In this document: positions 59,894 through 64,000 of the stretch, in pieces
Numbering within the stretch: position 1 is the stretch's first letter
Layout of the letters: each line of letters opens with the position of its first letter
DNA from: CALKZN01 sp050633785
Lineage (GTDB): Bacteria; Pseudomonadota; Gammaproteobacteria; Arenicellales; Arenicellaceae
DNA length: 64,000 nucleotides
NCBI GenBank assembly: GCA_050633785.1
Contig: JBOEHE010000045.1
Span: forward strand, 1-64,000
Reading direction: 5' to 3'
Translations under genes and position numbers: made by a program
Notes under the pieces: model-generated
What the model saw: only the letters and a program-made list of their open reading frames with translations
Databases searched by the model: none
What the model was told of the DNA's origin: nothing

Positions 59894-61990
59894 ATGAATA
59901 TTACACGAATAACAATATCAACCCTACTGTTTAAAATGGGCACAAAATCACGCTATTCAGATCCTTGTAAACCCCCTTTGGCATTACCTGCTTTACGTAC
60001 CTTACTCGCACTGACAGCGATAAGCACCAGTTTGTTGATTACTGCCTGTGGCCATAACCGACAACGGGTTGAACCTGCTCCCGTTGAAAAGGTTGACAAC
60101 GAAGTTACTGATAACGTTCTTGAGTCTCAACCTTACACCAATGAACCAATCACTGCCGAACCATTGGAAGCTGGCTCAGCTGCGTTCAAAGCAGAACAAC
60201 TGCTTACCAGATCTCGAAATGCGCTGGATATTGAAAAACCAGCTTTGCAGTTGCAGGCTGCTGAATATTTCTTCATTGCTGATGATCAGCGCACTGCTAT
60301 TTCTATAATTAATAATATAGACACTCGTTACTTATCGCCATTGGAACAGAATCTACACCGTTTATTTGTGGCAAAAGGCATGGTATTCAACAATAGAAAT
60401 AATGCCGCACTCACACAACTAGGTAATATCGACTTTGAACAATTACCTGGCCAGTACCGCGCTGAACTATTTTTGGTTCAAGCTCAGGCAGAACTCGCCT
60501 TGGCCAATAAGGGCGCCGCTCTGGAGGCTTTGATACAGCGCGAAAACCATCTGGACAGGGAAAGTTTAAGCGCTAACCAACAGCTGCTTTGGGATGTCAT
60601 TGACACCATGACAGAGATAGAAATTGCCAACGTTCGCAACACCAGCAATAATGCCAGTCTGCTGCAATGGCTTGAACTGATAACACTGGCCGATAATGCT
60701 CGCAATTCTAATGGCAACACTTCCTATGATCAGGATAGCTTTAACAGCAGCATCACCAGCGATATACCGTCGACATGGAATAGTTTATCACCACGAAAAA
60801 TAGCCTTATTATTGCCACTGAATTCGCAATTCGGTACTGCAGCCAAAGCATTTGAACAAGGTTTTCGTCAAGCTAAAAACAGTCTTGCAGGCAACAGTCG
60901 CCCCAGCATTACAACATATGACATCAGCGATGACTCTCATTACATAGACACCATCATTGATCAGGCTATTGCTGAAGGTGCAGATTTCATTGTTGGTCCA
61001 TTGGGCAAAGTCGCAGCACAAAACACTCTGGACTATGCTCAAACATCGATCCCTATGCTGGTCCTGGGTGGAGATATCAAATATCCATCTCCCTTGATTA
61101 ATGTATTCACATTGAGCCCCGAACAGGAAATCAACGCAATGGCTCAACATGCTTATTCAGCAGGGTACCGCCAAGCAGGCATACTATTCCCTGACTCCAT
61201 ATGGGGGGACCGTCTGAACACGGCTTTTGCCGATGCATGGTCGAGATTGGGGGGAAATATTGTCGCTCAAGACTCCTATCAGCCAGACCAATACGACCAT
61301 GGCGACACCATTAAACAATTGCTCGGCATCAACCTGAGTCAGAACCGTTACAGCAGGCTCTCAGCCACCTTAGGTTTCAAGCCTGAATATACCCCAGCAC
61401 GCAGAACTGACATGGATTTTCTGTTTCTGGCAGCTAGAACCAACTCAGCCAGGGTTATCAAACCACAACTAAGCTTTCATCAAGCTCATAACTTGCCCGT
61501 CTATGCGACATCGCATGTCTACAGCGGCTACCCAGACCCCATTAATGATGCAGATTTAGACTCTATTATTTTCCCCGACATGCCTTGGTTATTAAATCCT
61601 GAAACAGAAAAGAATCTAGGAGGTTTAAATGCTCGCCTGTTCGCTTTCGGCCATGATGCTTTCAACTTGATTCCGATACTGCCTCAACTCAGAAACTCTG
61701 ATGGCTTGAGTTACTCCGGCTTGTCTGGCAAACTGGTCGCTAACAGTAATGGAGAAATAATTCGCCACCCCAGCTGGGCTCAGTTCCGTGACGGGAAAGT
61801 TGAAGCCTTAGTTCCAGTACTAGAAACAGACGAGGTGTCTGTCAGCACATCGAATACCCAAGGGGTTTCACGCAATAGTTTGGTTGGCTCAGCAAAAAAC
61901 ACCTCATCGACACCAGTGATTACAGGGAGTAAACGCTATGATCCCCAAAATTGGGACAAAAGGACAAATCGCCGAAAAGTTAGCCCTTAA
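59894..61990 (+). CDS. LppC/LpoA-type penicillin-binding protein activator
   Basis: A 698-residue outer-membrane lipoprotein. A long N terminus leads to the signal peptide and lipobox LLITACGH (acylated Cys near residue 53). A helical TPR-like domain (about 90-270) is followed by the LppC domain, a periplasmic-binding-protein fold beginning KIALLLPLNSQFGTAAKAFEQG. In E. coli the homologue LpoA activates PBP1A. An internal Met at residue 15 would give a more usual signal peptide and may be the real start. The 3' end overlaps yraN by 53 bases. Confidence 0.92.
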   Translation: MNITRITISTLLFKMGTKSRYSDPCKPPLALPALRTLLALTAISTSLLITACGHNRQRVEPAPVEKVDNEVTDNVLESQPYTNEPITAEPLEAGSAAFKAEQLLTRSRNALDIEKPALQLQAAEYFFIADDQRTAISIINNIDTRYLSPLEQNLHRLFVAKGMVFNNRNNAALTQLGNIDFEQLPGQYRAELFLVQAQAELALANKGAALEALIQRENHLDRESLSANQQLLWDVIDTMTEIEIANVRNTSNNASLLQWLELITLADNARNSNGNTSYDQDSFNSSITSDIPSTWNSLSPRKIALLLPLNSQFGTAAKAFEQGFRQAKNSLAGNSRPSITTYDISDDSHYIDTIIDQAIAEGADFIVGPLGKVAAQNTLDYAQTSIPMLVLGGDIKYPSPLINVFTLSPEQEINAMAQHAYSAGYRQAGILFPDSIWGDRLNTAFADAWSRLGGNIVAQDSYQPDQYDHGDTIKQLLGINLSQNRYSRLSATLGFKPEYTPARRTDMDFLFLAARTNSARVIKPQLSFHQAHNLPVYATSHVYSGYPDPINDADLDSIIFPDMPWLLNPETEKNLGGLNARLFAFGHDAFNLIPILPQLRNSDGLSYSGLSGKLVANSNGEIIRHPSWAQFRDGKVEALVPVLETDEVSVSTSNTQGVSRNSLVGSAKNTSSTPVITGSKRYDPQNWDKRTNRRKVSP

Positions 61991-62297
61991 CTTTTTAGAG
62001 AAACGTGGCCTGAAGCTGGTACAGCAGAATTTTCACTGCCGCTTTGGAGAAATTGATATCATCATGCAAGATCAACAAACCCTGGTTTTCGTTGAAGTTA
62101 AATTTCGCCAGAGTACAGACTATGGCCACCCATTAGAAAGCATAACTGCCGACAAATTGACCAAGCTCAAAAAAACAGCCTCCTACTATTTGATGAAAAA
62201 CAAGTTAGATGCTGTTGCCTGCCGGTTTGACGTGTTAGGCTTATCCGGTGATTTGAGCACACCAACTATCAACTGGATAAAAAATGCGCTGGACTAA
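61938..62297 (+). CDS. yraN: YraN family (UPF0102) endonuclease-like protein
   Basis: A 119-residue protein with the PD-(D/E)xK nuclease-like pattern: GQIAEKLALNFLEKRGLKLV, RFGEIDIIMQD and LVFVEVKFRQS. Standard UPF0102 length. The role is unproven; it is conserved next to lppC and the SIS-domain gene. The start overlaps lppC by 53 bases, the only in-frame ATG nearby. Confidence 0.93.
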   Translation: MIPKIGTKGQIAEKLALNFLEKRGLKLVQQNFHCRFGEIDIIMQDQQTLVFVEVKFRQSTDYGHPLESITADKLTKLKKTASYYLMKNKLDAVACRFDVLGLSGDLSTPTINWIKNALD

Positions 62298-62341
62298 GAG
62301 CCTTGCATCAGCCTTTATAATTTATTAAGACAGCAGACAGA

Positions 62342-62968
62342 ATGACTCTAGACAATTCTCAAATAAAATCTCAAACAGCTACTATAGCCGGACATTTTAA
62401 AGCCAGTGCCGAGAGTATTCTTGCCAATGTACAACTAGCGGACGATATTGCTATCTGCGCTAACAGAATCATCAAATGTTTCGCCAGCGGTGGCAAACTA
62501 CTCATTTGCGGTAATGGTGGCTCTGCTGCTGATGCACAACATTTATCATCCGAACTACTCAACCGCTACCACCGAGAGCGCCCTGAATTACCCGGCATTG
62601 CACTAACCACAGACGCTTCAACTCTGACCTCAATTGGCAATGATTACAGTTATGATGAAGTCTTCGCCAAACAAGTACGTGCTTTGGCGAACCCTCAGGA
62701 CATTCTGATGCTTATCAGTACCTCTGGAAACTCTGCCAACCTTTTGTCAGCAGTTGATGCTGCCAGAGAAAAATCAGCCAGTTGTATTGCCCTCAATGGT
62801 AAATCAGGCGGCAAGCTATCCACTCTTTTGTGCAATACTGACCATGAAATCCTGGTCAATGGTGACAGCACAGCCAGAATACAAGAAGTCCATGGACTTG
62901 TTATTCATTGCTTGTGTGAATTAATTGACGAACATATTCTCGGACCACACTCTGACACAGAACATTGA
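62342..62968 (+). CDS. SIS-domain phosphoheptose isomerase (GmhA/DiaA type)
   Basis: A 208-residue sugar isomerase-domain protein. LLICGNGGSAADAQHLSSELLNR and LMLISTSGNSANLLSA are shared by GmhA (sedoheptulose 7-phosphate isomerase, LPS heptose pathway) and DiaA (DnaA-binding replication factor). The rfaE2 gene two positions on favours the heptose role, while the lppC-yraN context is also that of diaA in E. coli. I leave the symbol blank because sequence alone does not decide. Confidence 0.9.
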   Translation: MTLDNSQIKSQTATIAGHFKASAESILANVQLADDIAICANRIIKCFASGGKLLICGNGGSAADAQHLSSELLNRYHRERPELPGIALTTDASTLTSIGNDYSYDEVFAKQVRALANPQDILMLISTSGNSANLLSAVDAAREKSASCIALNGKSGGKLSTLLCNTDHEILVNGDSTARIQEVHGLVIHCLCELIDEHILGPHSDTEH

Positions 62969-63002
62969 TTTATAGAATTAAACCCTTTATTGGAGCTTTA
63001 TA

Positions 63003-63617
63003 ATGCAATCACTTACTACTTTATTTGGACGCCGTCTTCGAACTTCAACACTGGCATTATGTTTATCTTTCTCATCTCTGGCTTTCATTTCAGGGTGTGA
63101 AACTATTGCCATTGCCACAGTCGCCATTGCCACAGTCGACATTATTCATGATCGAAGAACTGTCGGAGAATACATTGATGACTCCGCTATCGAAGTACAG
63201 TTCCAAACGCACATGAAAAGCACCAAACGTCTGCGCAGCGAAGCACACATCAATGGCATCAGCTGGAATGGTATTTTATTGCTCACCGGTGAAGTGCACA
63301 CAGAAGAAATGAAACAAGAGGTTGTTGCTTTCGCCAACAGCATCAAACCAGTACGACAAGTGGTTGATGAAACACATATTTCCGGAAAAACCGGTTTTCT
63401 GGCACGCACCAGCGATTCCTGGTTGACAACAAAAGTAAAAACCAAACTGACTGCCAAAATGGGCGCTGATGCCAACAGGGTGAAAGTAGTTTCCGAACGA
63501 GGCAATGTCTATCTAATGGGCATAGTCACTGAAGATGAGGCCTTCAGGGCAACCGAGGCAGCGCGATCTGTTCGCGGTGTAGCACGCGTCATCAAAGTAT
63601 TCGAATACAAAACATAA
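63003..63617 (+). CDS. BON-domain lipoprotein (DolP/YraP-like)
   Basis: A 204-residue lipoprotein with lipobox LAFISGC (acylated Cys near residue 31), followed by two BON domains (about 60-125 and 135-204: ISWNGILLLTGEVHTEEM and VVSERGNVYLMGIVTEDEA). Homologues associate with the outer membrane and help its integrity. The mature N terminus contains a doubled pentapeptide AIATV encoded by a 15-base tandem repeat at 63108-63137. Confidence 0.92.
   Translation: MQSLTTLFGRRLRTSTLALCLSFSSLAFISGCETIAIATVAIATVDIIHDRRTVGEYIDDSAIEVQFQTHMKSTKRLRSEAHINGISWNGILLLTGEVHTEEMKQEVVAFANSIKPVRQVVDETHISGKTGFLARTSDSWLTTKVKTKLTAKMGADANRVKVVSERGNVYLMGIVTEDEAFRATEAARSVRGVARVIKVFEYKT
63108..63137 (+). repeat. 15-bp exact tandem repeat inside BON lipoprotein gene
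   Basis: GCCATTGCCACAGTC occurs twice without spacing, encoding AIATV twice just after the lipidation Cys. It keeps the frame and could vary in copy number by slippage. Confidence 0.85.
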
Positions 63618-63647
63618 ACAACGACACTTTAAACGAAAAGGTCACTC

Positions 63648-64000
63648 TTGATAGCTACCGACAAGAAAATCATCTCCAGCTCTAATGCCACTGCATTCAA
63701 CAAAAAAATTGCAATGTTGGCTCGCCCACTGGTATTTACCAACGGCTGCTTTGACATTCTACATCGCGGTCACACCAGCTATCTGGAATCAGCACGCAAT
63801 GTTGGTGCCGCACTCATAGTTGGCGTCAATAGTGATGCCTCTGTACGTCGCCAGAATAAAGGCAGCGACCGACCAATCAACAAACTAGAAGATCGAATGG
63901 CGTTACTGGCTGCACTGCACTGTGTTGACGCAGTTATAGCCTTTGATCAAGACACTCCTATTAAGCTGATTGAAACCATAAAACCAGACCACCTGGTAAA
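63648..64000 (+). CDS. rfaE2: Heptose-1-phosphate adenylyltransferase (partial)
   Basis: The first 117 codons of a nucleotidyltransferase that makes ADP-heptose for LPS; cut by the window end. FTNGCFDILHRGHTSYLESA is the HxGH-type nucleotidylyl signature, followed by VGVNSDASVRRQNKG and RPINKLEDRMALLAAL, matching the C-terminal domain of E. coli HldE (RfaE domain II). The most upstream plausible start is a TTG at 63648 behind AAAGG; an ATG at 63714 lies 22 codons in. The kinase domain is not fused at the N terminus. Confidence 0.9.
   Translation, partial: MIATDKKIISSSNATAFNKKIAMLARPLVFTNGCFDILHRGHTSYLESARNVGAALIVGVNSDASVRRQNKGSDRPINKLEDRMALLAALHCVDAVIAFDQDTPIKLIETIKPDHLV

Noticed and set aside
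1..64000. CRISPR arrays, complete tRNAs, rRNAs and insertion sequences
   Set aside because: No regularly spaced repeats, complete cloverleaf, rRNA signature or transposase was found by reading both strands; a computed scan could still find weak cases.

Overview
The window is chromosomal DNA from a gammaproteobacterium. The best evidence is gene order. From 17.6 to 43.9 kb the minus strand reads rnpB, mraZ, rsmH, ftsL, ftsI, murE, murF, mraY, murD, ftsW, murG, murC, ddlB, ftsQ, ftsA, ftsZ, lpxC, (dciA on the other strand), an M23 peptidase, secA, argJ and a MutT/ThiE fusion. The right end reads rsmI, a divergent lppC, yraN, a phosphoheptose-isomerase-type SIS gene, a BON lipoprotein and rfaE2. 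This is the order I know from Pseudomonas and its relatives. MurE carries the DNPR motif of meso-diaminopimelate-adding enzymes, and lpxC and heptose genes show a Gram-negative envelope. I do not assign a genus.

Layout. (1) 0-7 kb: an aa3-type cytochrome c oxidase locus (subunits II, I and III, CtaG, SURF1, a Sco-like protein, heme O synthase, a DUF2909 membrane protein and a 34-residue membrane protein). (2) 7.4-17.4 kb: comF, then type IV pilus genes: pilS-pilR, a sigma-54 promoter with a palindromic upstream site, two pilin genes, pilB, pilC, pilD, then coaE. (3) 17.6-43.2 kb: the argJ/secA/lpxC segment and the complete division and cell-wall (dcw) cluster, tightly packed with many ATGA-type overlaps and headed by a promoter with MraZ boxes. 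(4) 43.5-43.9 kb: RNase P RNA. (5) 43.9-58.9 kb: an accessory block lying where rnpB and rsmI would otherwise be neighbours. (6) 59-64 kb: the conserved rsmI-lppC-yraN-gmhA-BON-rfaE2 segment; rfaE2 is cut by the window end.

The accessory block holds a TylF-like methyltransferase, the glutathione-dependent formaldehyde detoxification pair, three tandem tail-collar (MdpB-type) proteins with a Tat-exported partner, two GNAT acetyltransferases, a FlaR-type P-loop kinase, a DUF6916 gene, and at 51.66-57.52 kb a compact three-gene operon that I think is the most interesting item here. It encodes a diverged pyrimidine-nucleoside-phosphorylase homologue, a 1211-residue protein (zinc ribbon, Ser/Thr kinase, ORC/STAND-like ATPase and a C-terminal region with two TG-x-K motifs resembling CARF/SAVED folds), and a C5-cytosine DNA methyltransferase. 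The operon is visibly AT-richer than its surroundings, has gene-poor flanks, and looks like a horizontally acquired anti-phage or DNA-modification module. I do not recognise this combination as a named defence system, but I could not search databases.

No CRISPR array, complete tRNA, rRNA, insertion sequence or integrase was seen.
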